Below are positions 1-7,888 of a DNA stretch of 32,068 bases, one piece after another. Each line of letters begins with the position of its first letter. The first letter of the stretch is position 1. The stretch is from an uncultured Alphaproteobacteria bacterium (lineage in GTDB: Bacteria; Pseudomonadota; Alphaproteobacteria; RF32; CAG-239), in assembly GCA_947588275.1 (NCBI GenBank), contig CANPYJ010000022.1, positions 1 through 32,068 of the forward strand, given 5' to 3'. The position numbers and the translations under genes are program-made. Under the pieces are notes generated by a model. That model was not told the origin of the DNA and did not search any database. It saw only the letters and a program-made list of their open reading frames with translations.

Positions 1-544
1 GAGACGCCAAAGGCGGCGAAGCAATCCAGTTTTATTTAGACAGTATTCTGATGTTCTGATTTTGTGGCCAGATTTTTTAAGATGGATTGCTTCGGTCGTT
101 CCACTCCCTTGCAATGAAATGGAATAAAGAATTGTCATTGCGAGACGCTGAAAGCGGCGAAGCAATCCATTTTTATTTTGTCAGTATTCTAATGTTCCGG
201 TTTTGTTGCTTGATTCCTTAAGATGGATTGCTTCGGTCGTTCCACTCCCTCGCAATGACGGGGAATAAAGAACTGTCATTGCGAGACGCCGAAGGCGGCG
301 AAGCAATCCATTTTTATTTGGAAAGTACTCTGATGTTCTGATTTTGTGGTCAGATTTTTTAAGATGGATTGCTTCGGTCGTTCCACTCCCTCGCAATGAC
401 GGGGAATAAAGAACTGTCATTGCGAGACGCCAAAGGCGGCGAAGCAATCCATTTTTATTTGGAAAGTACTCTGATGTTCTGATTTTGTGGTCAGATTTTT
501 TTAAGATGGATTGCTTCGAAAATCTACGATTTTCTCGCAATGAC
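1..544. repeat. Four tandem copies of a 141-bp composite palindromic repeat
   Basis: Units begin with GAGACGC at 1, 142, 283 and 424, an exact 141-bp period; the first is cut by the window edge. Each unit has the arms TCATTGCGAG...CGAAGCAATCCAT and, about 55 bp later, ATGGATTGCTTCG...CTCGCAATGA, so the unit is one long imperfect hairpin. The left arm carries its own mini-hairpin (GCC GAA GGC). Units 3 and 4 are nearly identical, unit 2 is the most diverged. In unit 4 the right arm differs: GGTCGTTCCACTCC is replaced by a small palindrome, GAAAATC TAC GATTTTC (about 518-534). No gene is visible here. A minus-strand open frame across it exists only because 141 is divisible by three. The family resembles the dispersed ATTGCGAG/GAAGCAATCC intergenic repeats seen in many bacteria; that comparison is from memory. 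Confidence 0.9.
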
Positions 545-588
545 AAATAAAAGCGAAAATCAGGCATATTATGTATTGAAAAGTTCAC

Positions 589-623
589 AAAAAACCTCCC
601 TCGCTTTCGCAAGAGAGGTTTTT
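589..623 (-). terminator. Rho-independent terminator of the flagellin gene
   Basis: Read on the minus strand, AAAACCTCTCTTGCG / CGAGGGAGGTTTTTT forms a hairpin ending in a run of six T. It lies 16 bases beyond the flagellin stop codon. The A run on the other side makes it potentially bidirectional, which would also stop any transcript from the repeat region. Confidence 0.85.
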
Positions 624-638
624 GGCAGATTGTCAATT

Positions 639-1478
639 TTAGAACAATTGCAATACCGACTGCGCGGCTTGTGACGCCAGCGACAGAGAGTTAATAGCCA
701 GCTGCTGTCTGGTTTGCAAGGCCAGCATATTGGCTGATTCTTCGTTCATGTCGGCCAAGGTCAGCTTATCGGCTCCCTCGGTCAGAACGTTAATCATACT
801 CTCGGTAAAGTCTTCGCGGTTCTGGATAATCGAGTTGTTGTTACCAAACTCAGTTGCCCAACTGCGCAGCGTATTAATCATTGTTGTGGCTGCTGTAATG
901 GACGCTTCAATCGCTGTGGTCGCGGTGGCTCCATCTGCACCCCACTTAGTGGTAGCATCGGCACCAGTCTTGGTGTTTGCAAGGGCTAATCCTGTCTTAG
1001 CGTCTTTACCTTCAATATCCAATTTATTGGTACCATCTTCATTGAACTTGACGCTCAAGGTACCACCATTCAACAAGTTAATACCTTTATAACCCGCATC
1101 TTCAATCACTCCTTCAATCTGATCAAGAATAGTTTGAAATTGAGCAGCATAGTTCTTGCGCTCGTCAACATCGGTCGTATCGGCTGCCGCTTGCGCAACC
1201 GCTTTCGCCTGCTCGGCAAACGCCGTGATCGTTTCAATACCTTCATCGGCCGCTTTAATCGTCTGTATCGCTTGGCCCATGCTGTCCATCAGGGCGGACA
1301 AGTCGTTCGCACGGTTGTTCAACGAACGGGCGGTATAGTATGATGACGGATTGTCCAAGGCTGAGTTAACTTTGTTTCCGGTGGCCAAACGTTCTTGCGT
1401 CCGATCCATCAAGCTCTGAGTATTCTGCAAAGACAGCAGATTCGATCTCATAGAGGCGGTAAGGGAAATATCTGACAT
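639..1478 (-). CDS. fliC: Flagellin
   Basis: Structural subunit of the flagellar filament, exported by the flagellar type III system. The 279-residue protein has the conserved N-terminal D0/D1 helices (LLSLQNTQSLMDRTQERLATG at about 14-34, then SALDNPSSYYTARSLNNRA) and the C-terminal helix ending LSLASQAAQSVLQLF, close to the Caulobacter/Rhodospirillales type. The central variable domain is minimal (about residues 140-195), so this is a short flagellin without the outer D2/D3 domains. The ATG is preceded by TGGAGAAAAACC, a good ribosome binding site. It is transcribed alone, diverges from murI, and ends at a strong terminator. No other flagellar genes are in the window, so the filament gene sits apart from any flagellar cluster visible here. 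The family call is secure; which paralogue it is cannot be told. Confidence 0.95.
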   Translation of the reverse strand: MSDISLTASMRSNLLSLQNTQSLMDRTQERLATGNKVNSALDNPSSYYTARSLNNRANDLSALMDSMGQAIQTIKAADEGIETITAFAEQAKAVAQAAADTTDVDERKNYAAQFQTILDQIEGVIEDAGYKGINLLNGGTLSVKFNEDGTNKLDIEGKDAKTGLALANTKTGADATTKWGADGATATTAIEASITAATTMINTLRSWATEFGNNNSIIQNREDFTESMINVLTEGADKLTLADMNEESANMLALQTRQQLAINSLSLASQAAQSVLQLF

Positions 1479-1537
1479 GGTTTTTCTCCAAATACTGTGG
1501 ACACTGCTTGTGGCGCAATTCTCACGCTACAAGATTT

Positions 1538-1566
1538 ATTTTATCACAAAACATTTCTCTCTGCAA
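1538..1566 (-). promoter_or_regulatory. Candidate promoter for flagellin
   Basis: On the minus strand TTGCAG, a 17-nt spacer and TAAAAT lie about 60 bases upstream of the flagellin start. The -10 matches five of six consensus bases, the -35 only three. No convincing sigma-54 (GG-N10-GC) or sigma-28 box was seen, so this is only the best visible candidate. Confidence 0.3.
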
Positions 1567-1712
1567 GAAATATTTCATACATCACACTATATCGACAAAA
1601 TACTTAATTTTTGTTTAATTGTTTACAGGAAATGTTCAAACCAAAAATAAAGTTATTTCTTGTTGCCTTGTGGCGCAAAAGCATTTATCATTGCCGAGAA
1701 TATGGAGGCAAA

Positions 1713-2498
1713 ATGAAAATCGGCGTGTTTGATTCGGGATTGGGCGGTTTGGTTATAACCAAAGCGCTCATAAAGCAATTGCCCGAATATGACTATATTT
1801 ATTATGGAGACACGCGTCATTTGCCGTACGGTGACAAGACGTCCGGTCAGATTTTGAGCTATACGATAGAGGCCGTCAAATTTTTGATTGGGCGCAAATG
1901 CGGGCTGATAATCATTGCCTGCAACACCGCCACGTCAATTGCCCTGCGTTATCTGCAACAGCGGTTTATTCCGTCTTTTGCGCCGGATGTAAAAGTTTTG
2001 GGCGTAGTGATTCCGACGGTTGAGGAGGCGCTTGAAGATTCGGCGGCCAACGTCGGCGTGCTGGCCACCAACGCTACCGTCAAGTCGCATATTTATGAGC
2101 AAGAGCTGCACAAAATTCGTCCGCAGCTTGAGGTCTTGGAAGTTGCGGCACCGCAGCTGGTGCCGCTGATTGAGGCCAATGATTTTGCGGCCGCCGACAA
2201 ACTGGTGCCGGAATTTGCGGCGCGGTTTAAGGATATGGATTCGCTGATTCTGGGTTGCACGCACTATCCGCTGCTCAAGGCGCGTTTTCGGGAGGCTTTG
2301 CCGCAAGTCAGAGTCATTTCTCAAGATGAGCTTATGGGCGCCAAATTGGCCGATTATCTGCGCCGGCATATCGAAATAGACATTACCCTGAGCCGCAACG
2401 GTCAATACGAGTTTTTGGTCAGTGACTGGAATACGCATTATCAAAAAGTGGCGGCAAGGTTGTTTCCGGACATTCCGGTGCGTGAAGTGGAAAAGTAA
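1713..2498 (+). CDS. murI: Glutamate racemase
   Basis: Interconverts L- and D-glutamate in the cytoplasm, supplying D-Glu for peptidoglycan. The 261-residue protein has the family length and both catalytic motifs: FDSGLGG at 6-12 (Asp7, Ser8), IACNTAT with Cys70, and LGCTHYPLL with Cys182. The spacing of the two cysteines fits the two-base racemase mechanism. I chose the ATG at 1713 because TATGGAGGCAAA places GGAGG just upstream and the protein then begins MKIGVFDSG as in the family. A longer frame from a TTG at 1611 would add an unconserved 34-residue leader. The stop is one base from the next ATG (2500), so the two genes are probably cotranscribed and translationally coupled. Confidence 0.95.
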   Translation: MKIGVFDSGLGGLVITKALIKQLPEYDYIYYGDTRHLPYGDKTSGQILSYTIEAVKFLIGRKCGLIIIACNTATSIALRYLQQRFIPSFAPDVKVLGVVIPTVEEALEDSAANVGVLATNATVKSHIYEQELHKIRPQLEVLEVAAPQLVPLIEANDFAAADKLVPEFAARFKDMDSLILGCTHYPLLKARFREALPQVRVISQDELMGAKLADYLRRHIEIDITLSRNGQYEFLVSDWNTHYQKVAARLFPDIPVREVEK

Positions 2499-2499
2499 G

Positions 2500-3084
2500 A
2501 TGGATAAGGTTTTTTATCTTTTTCGGCATGGTGAAACCGACTATAACAAAGAACAACGCTGGCAGGGCTGCAGCGTTGACTCCGAGCTCAATTCGGCCGG
2601 CCGCGCGCAGGCGCATGAATTGGCGCGAAGACTTAAAGATTCGGGTTTGCAGATCATTTATTCCAGTCCCCTGAAGCGAGCGCTTGAAACCGCGCGGATT
2701 GTTGCCTCGATACGGCAGATTCCGGTGGAAATAGCGGCCGATTTGCGCGAGGCCTGCCTCGGTGAGGCGGAAGGAATGTACAGAACCGACGTGGCGCAAA
2801 AGTTCGCCGATGTTTTTGCGGCTTGGTACGGTGATAATTTGGATGTCGGATTTCCCGGCGGCGAGACCAGACGGCAGATCCAGGAACGGATGTTCAACGT
2901 CGTCGATTCGCTGCTTGATGCGCCTCAGCAAATTATCGGCATATCTTCACACGGCAGTTCTTTGCGCCATTTGCTGATGAAGTTCGGGTTTGAGCCGCGC
3001 GGAATGAAAAACGCCGCGCTGTATCGTTTGCGCCGCGAGTCCGGCCGGTGGAAGCTGGAAGAACTGAACGTTAACCAATATTAA
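2500..3084 (+). CDS. Histidine phosphatase family protein (phosphoglycerate mutase-like)
   Basis: A 194-residue member of the histidine phosphatase superfamily (GpmB/CobC-like). The phosphohistidine motif FRHGETDYN is at residues 8-16 with His10; the second catalytic histidine is His151 in ISSHGSSLRH; an acidic motif (LREACLGEAEGM) lies between, as in the family. Substrate cannot be read from sequence: members act on phosphoglycerate, alpha-ribazole phosphate, nucleotides or phosphoproteins, and cobalamin genes are not nearby. The ATG at 2500 starts one base after the murI stop; the SD is weak (GTGGAAAAGTAAG), so translation probably depends on coupling to murI. A longer in-frame start at 2422 inside murI would add an unconserved extension. 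Confidence 0.85.
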   Translation: MDKVFYLFRHGETDYNKEQRWQGCSVDSELNSAGRAQAHELARRLKDSGLQIIYSSPLKRALETARIVASIRQIPVEIAADLREACLGEAEGMYRTDVAQKFADVFAAWYGDNLDVGFPGGETRRQIQERMFNVVDSLLDAPQQIIGISSHGSSLRHLLMKFGFEPRGMKNAALYRLRRESGRWKLEELNVNQY

Positions 3085-3139
3085 ACCTGTGCCGCCGTAT
3101 ATTTATGTATCTGTATCAAAACAAGAAAAGGAATGTCAG

Positions 3140-4633
3140 ATGCTCGGGCTGAAACACGTTGCCGTTAATTCGTTTAACGAAAACATTGCGTATATACACC
3201 GTGACTGTGCTGATTTTCAGGCAGATGACATCAAAATTTTAACCAAGGTCGAGGTTTACGGCGGCGCCGAGCCCGTTTATGCGTTTTTGCAGGTGGTAGA
3301 CGACGCCAAGCTGGTCAAGCCGACGGAGCTTGGGCTCAATACCGAGGCTTTTCGGCAGATAAACCTTCCCGAAGGCGCCAAAATCTCAATTGCGCCGGCA
3401 CAGCCCGTGCCGAGTTTGGCCGCCATAAAACGCAAAATTACCGGTAATATTTTGAGCGGCGGCGAATATTCGTCAATCATCAACGACATTGCGGCGCATC
3501 GTTATTCAAACATGGACATTGCGTCATTTTTGGTGGCGTCCGGTTCGTTTATGACGGCATCTGAAGTTTTGGCGCTCACCGAAGCAATGATCGGCGAAGA
3601 CGTAATTCGATGGGACGACGAGAGCATTGTAGTCGATTTTCATTGTTTTGGCGGCGTTCCGGGCAACAAAACCGATATTGTAATTGCCGCCATTGTTGCC
3701 GCATACGGTTTGCCGATGCCGCGCACGGCCGGGCGCTCGCTCACTTCATGCGCCGGCGTGGCCGATACGTTTGCCGTGCTGGCCAATGTGGATATTGATG
3801 AAGACAAATTGCGCGCGCTGGTCAAAGAAAATCGCGCCGCCATAACTGATTTTAACAGCCTGTCAATTGCCAGTACCGGCAAAATCATCTCCACCGTGGA
3901 GCGTCAGCTGGGCATCATGCAACTGCAACATTTGGCGGCCTCGATTCTGTCCATCAAACTGGCGGCCGGAGTCACGCATTTGGTGCTGGATATTCCGGTC
4001 GGTCCGAACTCGCGCATTCGCTCCACCAACGAAGCCATGCGCTTGCGCAAGCTGTTGGAATATGTGGGCGATATGCTTTCGCTTGAGATTGATGCCGTCA
4101 TCACCGACGGTAGCGAACCAATCGGCAACGGCATCGGCGCCGTGCTGGAAGCGCGCGATGTGATGAAAATTTTGCGCAACAAGCCCGATGCGCCGCAAGA
4201 TTTGCTTGAAAAATCTTTGTTTTTGGCAGGACGGGTGCTGGAGTTTGATCCCAAACTGCGCGGCGGACAGGGTTATGCGGTGGCCAAAGAGATTTTGACT
4301 TCCGGTCGCGCGTTGGAAGCCATGAACCGTATTATTTTTGCTCAAGGCAAAGCGCCGCAGCCGCAACTCGGTCATCTGACGCGCGACATTGTCGCCAACC
4401 GCAGCGGCGTGGTGCAGAGCATCAACAACGAGCGCATCAACAAAATCGGCGTTTTGGCCGGCGCTTCGCAATATCCCGGTGCCGGACTTGATTTGCTCAA
4501 AAAAGTCGGTGACACGGTAGAGCAGGGCGAAACCTTATACCGAATTCATGCCGTCAATTCCAATAATTTTGCCTTTGCCAATTCGGCCGTGGACGGCAAC
4601 AACGGATACGAAATCAACACCAAGGGCTACTGA
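3140..4633 (+). CDS. Thymidine/AMP phosphorylase family protein, probably altered active site
   Basis: A 497-residue protein with the long domain arrangement of archaeal-type AMP phosphorylase and its bacterial thymidine phosphorylase-like relatives: an N-terminal domain of about 85 residues, a helical/alpha-beta core with GGVPGNKTD, IDAVITDGSEPIGNGIG and RGGQGYAVAKEI, and a C-terminal alpha/beta domain (KIGVLAGASQYPGAGLDLLKKVGDTVEQGETLYRI). The family normally phosphorolyses nucleosides or nucleoside monophosphates. Family motifs recalled as DKHS.GG, SRAITSPAGTAD and SVLSKK read here as DFHCFGG, GRSLTSCAGVAD and SILSIK, so at least two phosphate/substrate-binding lysines and a serine are replaced. 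The enzyme may be inactive or have changed specificity. Start: ATG 3140 follows AAAAGGAATGTCAG; an upstream GTG at 3089 lacks an SD. It follows the phosphatase gene by 55 bases on the same strand. Confidence 0.8.
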   Translation: MLGLKHVAVNSFNENIAYIHRDCADFQADDIKILTKVEVYGGAEPVYAFLQVVDDAKLVKPTELGLNTEAFRQINLPEGAKISIAPAQPVPSLAAIKRKITGNILSGGEYSSIINDIAAHRYSNMDIASFLVASGSFMTASEVLALTEAMIGEDVIRWDDESIVVDFHCFGGVPGNKTDIVIAAIVAAYGLPMPRTAGRSLTSCAGVADTFAVLANVDIDEDKLRALVKENRAAITDFNSLSIASTGKIISTVERQLGIMQLQHLAASILSIKLAAGVTHLVLDIPVGPNSRIRSTNEAMRLRKLLEYVGDMLSLEIDAVITDGSEPIGNGIGAVLEARDVMKILRNKPDAPQDLLEKSLFLAGRVLEFDPKLRGGQGYAVAKEILTSGRALEAMNRIIFAQGKAPQPQLGHLTRDIVANRSGVVQSINNERINKIGVLAGASQYPGAGLDLLKKVGDTVEQGETLYRIHAVNSNNFAFANSAVDGNNGYEINTKGY

Positions 4634-4669
4634 CCTTTTCTGATTTTTTACAAAAAAAATCGGCCGAGC

Positions 4670-4698
4670 CTTGCATCGCAAATTTTTTGTCCCTATAT
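4670..4698 (+). promoter_or_regulatory. RpoH (sigma-32)-type heat-shock promoter of dnaK
   Basis: CTTG at 4670-4673, an 18-nt spacer, then CCTATAT at 4692-4698. This is close to the alphaproteobacterial RpoH consensus CTTG-N17/18-CYTATNT, as I recall it. It lies 53 bases before the dnaK start. The same pattern with the same spacer precedes dnaJ at 17430, which strengthens both calls. Confidence 0.75.
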
Positions 4699-4750
4699 AG
4701 CAGGTAGAAAGTTAATCGCTATCTCTAAACCTTATGTGAGGATAAAAATT

Positions 4751-6670
4751 ATGAGCAATAAAGTTATTGGTATTGACCTTGGCACAACCAACTCTTGCTT
4801 TGCCGTTATGGAAGGCAGCGAGCCCAAAGTTCTGGAGAACTCCGAAGGCGCGCGTACCACGCCGTCGATGGTGGCGTTTACCGACACGGAGCGTTTGGTC
4901 GGATTTCCCGCCAAACGGCAGGCTGTGACCAATCCCGAAAACACGTTGTTTGCCATCAAACGCCTTATCGGCCGCCGTTATGACTCTCCGGAAGTCGCCA
5001 AAGACAAGTCTTTGGTTCCGTTCAAAATTATTGACGGCGACAACGGCGACGCTTGGGTTGAGGTCAAAGGCCAGAAATATGCACCGTCGCAAATTTCGGC
5101 AATCGTTCTGCAAAAGATTAAGGAATACGCCGAAAGTTATTTGGGCGAAAAAATTGAAAAAGCGGTTATCACCGTGCCGGCGTATTTTAACGATTCACAG
5201 CGTCAGGCAACCAAAGACGCCGGCAAAATCGCCGGTTTGGAAGTTCTTCGTATCATCAACGAACCGACGGCGGCAGCGCTGGCTTATGGTATGGACAAGA
5301 AAGCCAACGGCACCATTGCCGTGTATGACCTCGGCGGCGGTACGTTTGATATTTCCATTTTGGAAATCGGCGACGGCGTGTTTGAGGTTAAGTCGACCAA
5401 CGGCAACACGTTTTTGGGCGGTGAAGACTTCGACCAACGGCTGGTGACCTACTTGACCGACGAGTTCAAAAAAGAATCGGGCATCGATCTCAAAAACGAT
5501 CGTTTGGCTTTGCAACGCCTCAAGGAAGCCGCCGAAAAAGCCAAAATCGAGCTTTCTTCCACCACGCAGACCGAAATTAATCTGCCGTTTATTACTGCTG
5601 ATCAGACCGGCCCGAAACATCTCAACATCAAGCTTACTCGGGCCAAGTTGGAGTCGCTGGTGGATGATTTGATTGATCAGACGGTTGAACCTTGCAAAAA
5701 GGCTATGGCCGATGCCGGCGTTTCGCCCTCGGACATCAGCGAGGTCATTTTGGTCGGCGGTATGACGCGTATGCCGAAAGTTCAGGAAAAAGTCAAAGAA
5801 ATCTTTGGCAAAGAGCCGCACAAAGGCGTCAACCCCGATGAAGTCGTGGCTGTCGGCGCAGCCATTCAGGGTGGCGTGTTGATGGGCGATGTCAAAGACG
5901 TGCTGCTGCTTGACGTGACGCCCCTGTCTTTGGGCATTGAGACCTTGGGCGGCGTGTTTACGCGTTTGATTGACCGCAACACCACAATTCCGACCCGCAA
6001 ATCACAAGTCTTTTCGACGGCCGAAGACGGTCAGACCGCGGTGACGATTCGCGTGTTTCAGGGTGAACGCGAAATGGCGGCCGATAACAAACTCTTAGGC
6101 CAGTTTGACTTGGTCGGTATTCCGCCGGCACCGCGCGGAATGCCGCAAATTGAGGTGACTTTTGATATTGATGCCAACGGCATTGTCAACGTATCGGCCA
6201 AAGACAAGGCCACCAACAAAGAGCAGGCCATCCGCATTCAGGCCAGCGGCGGTTTGTCGGATGCCGACATTGAGAAAATGGTCAAAGACGCCGAAGCCAA
6301 CGCCGAAGCCGATAAGAAGAAAAAAGAGTTGGTCGAGGCCAAGAATCAGGGCGAGTCTTTGGTTCATGCCACCGAAAAGACTCTCAAAGAACACGGCGAT
6401 AAAGTTTCCGCGGCCGAAAAGAGCAAGATTGAAGACGAGCTTAAAGCTCTTAAGACCGCTTTGGAAGCCGAAGATTTGACGGTTATCAAAGAAAAAACCG
6501 AGAGCCTGATGCAGGCTTCTCTCAAATTGGGCGAAGCAATGTACAAGGCGCAGGCTGAAGCGTCCGCCGCGACCGGAGCCGCGCAAGGCGCCGATACCGG
6601 TGCTCAGGGAAGCGGTCAGCAGGCCGGCGACGACAAGGTTGTCGATGCTGACTTTGAAGAAGTCAAATAG
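4751..6670 (+). CDS. dnaK: Molecular chaperone DnaK (Hsp70)
   Basis: Cytoplasmic ATP-dependent chaperone that works with DnaJ and GrpE. The 639-residue protein is full length. The actin-like ATPase domain shows [14 protein letters not shown] at the N-terminus, [46 protein letters not shown] and [11 protein letters not shown]. The interdomain linker ([19 protein letters not shown]) and substrate-binding domain follow, then a helical lid and an Ala/Gly-rich tail ending DADFEEVK, the usual proteobacterial variant of the terminal motif. I chose ATG 4751 because GTGAGG lies ten bases upstream and the protein begins [11 protein letters not shown]; a GTG at 4736 is in frame but overlaps the SD. It has an RpoH-like promoter and a strong terminator. 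dnaJ, normally next door in alphaproteobacteria, is 10.8 kb downstream here, and grpE is absent from the window. Confidence 0.98.
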   Translation: MSNKVIGIDLGTTNSCFAVMEGSEPKVLENSEGARTTPSMVAFTDTERLVGFPAKRQAVTNPENTLFAIKRLIGRRYDSPEVAKDKSLVPFKIIDGDNGDAWVEVKGQKYAPSQISAIVLQKIKEYAESYLGEKIEKAVITVPAYFNDSQRQATKDAGKIAGLEVLRIINEPTAAALAYGMDKKANGTIAVYDLGGGTFDISILEIGDGVFEVKSTNGNTFLGGEDFDQRLVTYLTDEFKKESGIDLKNDRLALQRLKEAAEKAKIELSSTTQTEINLPFITADQTGPKHLNIKLTRAKLESLVDDLIDQTVEPCKKAMADAGVSPSDISEVILVGGMTRMPKVQEKVKEIFGKEPHKGVNPDEVVAVGAAIQGGVLMGDVKDVLLLDVTPLSLGIETLGGVFTRLIDRNTTIPTRKSQVFSTAEDGQTAVTIRVFQGEREMAADNKLLGQFDLVGIPPAPRGMPQIEVTFDIDANGIVNVSAKDKATNKEQAIRIQASGGLSDADIEKMVKDAEANAEADKKKKELVEAKNQGESLVHATEKTLKEHGDKVSAAEKSKIEDELKALKTALEAEDLTVIKEKTESLMQASLKLGEAMYKAQAEASAATGAAQGADTGAQGSGQQAGDDKVVDADFEEVK

Positions 6671-6689
6671 GCTTTTGCCGCTTAAACTT

Positions 6690-6719
6690 AAAAACCCCGC
6701 CTTATCAGGCGGGGTTTTT
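6690..6719 (+). terminator. Rho-independent terminator of dnaK
   Basis: AAAAACCCCGCC, loop TTATCA, GGCGGGGTTTTT: a perfect 12-bp inverted repeat with a GC core and flanking A/T runs, 20 bases after the dnaK stop. It explains why dnaK is not continuous with downstream genes. Confidence 0.95.
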
Positions 6720-6735
6720 AAAAATGCCAAATATC

Positions 6736-6795
6736 TTTTGACAGATTCATACGTTTGTCCATAAAAAATTTTTTGGCTTTATGATTCTGTCAAAA
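6736..6795. repeat. Long inverted repeat downstream of dnaK
   Basis: TTTTGACAGATTCATA (6736-6751) and TATGATTCTGTCAAAA (6780-6795) are inverted copies matching at 15 of 16 positions, separated by 28 bases. The spacer contains an A/T-rich inner palindrome (CCATAAAAAATTTTTTGG). It sits just after a complete terminator, so a second terminator is not needed. It could be an operator, a transposition scar or part of the downstream gene's control region. Confidence 0.6.
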
Positions 6796-6799
6796 ACAT

Positions 6800-6828
6800 T
6801 TGACTTTCATATACAAATAAAATAACCT
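6800..6828 (+). promoter_or_regulatory. Candidate promoter of the outer-membrane protein leader
   Basis: TTGACT (five of six -35 bases), 17-nt spacer, TAACCT (three of six -10 bases). Initiation would fall near 6835, exactly where the first of a series of hairpins starts. The -10 is weak, so this is tentative. Confidence 0.35.
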
Positions 6829-6834
6829 GATTAT

Positions 6835-7049
6835 GCATTGGATGATTACCAATGTGAGGTTTCAAACCCTCTTACAGTTGTCTGATAATACAGATGTAAA
6901 ACTATCTTTCTGCTGTGGCAGGAAGGTAGTAAAATAAGGTATGTTTAATACTAAATATACTACACTATTCTGTAAATAGGTTTGAGCTTCCTGCTACCTT
7001 TCATCAAGGTAGCATTAATTTTAATATTAAATTGAAAGGAAGTTTCTAA
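6835..7049 (+). promoter_or_regulatory. Structured 5' leader with consecutive hairpins (or small RNA)
   Basis: Between dnaK and the OMP gene there is no coding sequence, but five hairpins follow one another: GCATTGG/CCAATGT (6835-6855), GAGG/CCTC (6856-6871), GTCTG/CAGAT (6880-6895), ACTATCTTTCTGC/GCAGGAAGGTAGT with a four-base loop and two G-U pairs (6901-6930), and TGCTACCTT/AAGGTAGCA (6992-7014). The right arm of the fourth hairpin (GCAGGAAGGTAG, 6918-6929) is also complementary to CTTCCTGC and CTACCTT at 6987-7000, so alternative folds are possible. The SD, AAAGGAAG, lies just after. The arrangement fits a cis-regulatory leader or a small RNA. It matches no riboswitch class I recognise. 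Confidence 0.5.
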
Positions 7050-7784
7050 ATGAACAAAATTTTATTGCTGACAGGCATTGCCACGACTTTATTTGCGGTC
7101 AATGCTAATGCTGTTGAACTGAATCCTTATGTTTCTGCAAAAGCAGCATTCGTCAAAATGGCAAATGACGCCAATGTAAATTCCGATTATTCTTTTAGCG
7201 GTAAAACGCCCTTGCAGAATACTCTTGCAAACGAAAAACATAAAGATGACGTTTGGGGATTAAGGTTTGCGGCAGGTGCGGCAGCTCCGGTCAAATATGG
7301 TCGGATTAGAGGTGAATTTGAATTGGGTTGGAATGATGATGCAAAAGATTCCAATAACTTTGCATTCAAAGTTAAAGAGACATACCACCATAAATTTGCT
7401 ACGGAATTGTCTGTTTATTCAGCAATGTTGAATGCTTACTATGATATTGATACAGGAACTGAATTTACTCCTTATGTCGGTGGCGGTATCGGTATGGCCC
7501 ATCTTAAAAACAAGACCAAAGCTACAGGTTCAACACCTGAGGGCGCATTGAATTCGGGCAGCAGCGAAAGCGAAAATAATTTTGCCTGGAATATTGGTGC
7601 CGGCGTTTCTTATGCTTTGAACGATAAGGTGTCTCTTGATGCCGGTTACAGATATGCCGATTATGGCAATGTTAAAGAATCTGTATCTCAAACAGTTCCA
7701 GGTTTAGGCGCTCCTCTGAATGTTAGTGGCAAATACGATGTCACAGCTCACGAGTTCCTGCTCGGTGCAAGATACAGCTTCTGA
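7050..7784 (+). CDS. Outer-membrane beta-barrel protein
   Basis: A 244-residue exported protein. The signal peptide is MNKILLLTGIATTLFAVNANA with likely cleavage after Ala21. The mature part alternates short amphipathic strands with polar loops (for example FTPYVGGGIGMAHLKNK, NNFAWNIGAGVSYALND, VSLDAGYRYADYG) and ends HEFLLGARYSF, with the terminal phenylalanine recognised by the BAM machinery. This is the OmpA-transmembrane/Opa-like small barrel type (about 8 strands), akin to surface antigens of host-associated alphaproteobacteria. There is no peptidoglycan-binding domain. The start has AAAGGAAG upstream. It is monocistronic, preceded by a structured leader and followed by a strong terminator. 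The coding sequence seems more AT-rich than dnaK, so expression bias or separate origin is possible. The exact function (porin, adhesin, structural) is not evident. Confidence 0.85.
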   Translation: MNKILLLTGIATTLFAVNANAVELNPYVSAKAAFVKMANDANVNSDYSFSGKTPLQNTLANEKHKDDVWGLRFAAGAAAPVKYGRIRGEFELGWNDDAKDSNNFAFKVKETYHHKFATELSVYSAMLNAYYDIDTGTEFTPYVGGGIGMAHLKNKTKATGSTPEGALNSGSSESENNFAWNIGAGVSYALNDKVSLDAGYRYADYGNVKESVSQTVPGLGAPLNVSGKYDVTAHEFLLGARYSF

Positions 7785-7814
7785 ACTCGCCTGACGTAAC
7801 TGAAGTCTCTTCTT

Positions 7815-7850
7815 GAAAATAGAGATATTTAATATCTCTATTTTCTTTAT
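7815..7850. terminator. Bidirectional rho-independent terminator
   Basis: GAAAATAGAGATATT and AATATCTCTATTTTC form a near-continuous perfect stem followed by TTTAT. It lies 30 bases after the OMP stop and 38 bases beyond the stop of the convergent minus-strand gene, so it can serve both. Confidence 0.85.
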
Positions 7851-7888
7851 AGTTTAAATTAAATCGTAATTAAGCCCAAACAAAGTCT

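Noticed and set aside
1..544. CRISPR-like array
   Set aside because: The units are 141 bp, palindromic and contiguous; there are no short direct repeats with unique spacers and no cas genes.
181..636. Minus-strand open frame across the repeat array
   Set aside because: It follows the repeat period only, has a 47-residue repeating sequence, lacks an SD and runs across the flagellin terminator.
1500..1530. Sigma-54 promoter for flagellin
   Set aside because: TTGCGCC is present but the required GG dinucleotide ten bases before GC is not in place on the minus strand.
1611..1712. N-terminal extension of murI from TTG 1611
   Set aside because: The extension is not conserved in the family, while ATG 1713 has a GGAGG site and begins at the usual MKIGVFDSG.
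6856..6871. T-arm of a tRNA
   Set aside because: GAGGTTTCAAACCCTC looks like a T-arm, but no acceptor, D or anticodon arms can be found around it.
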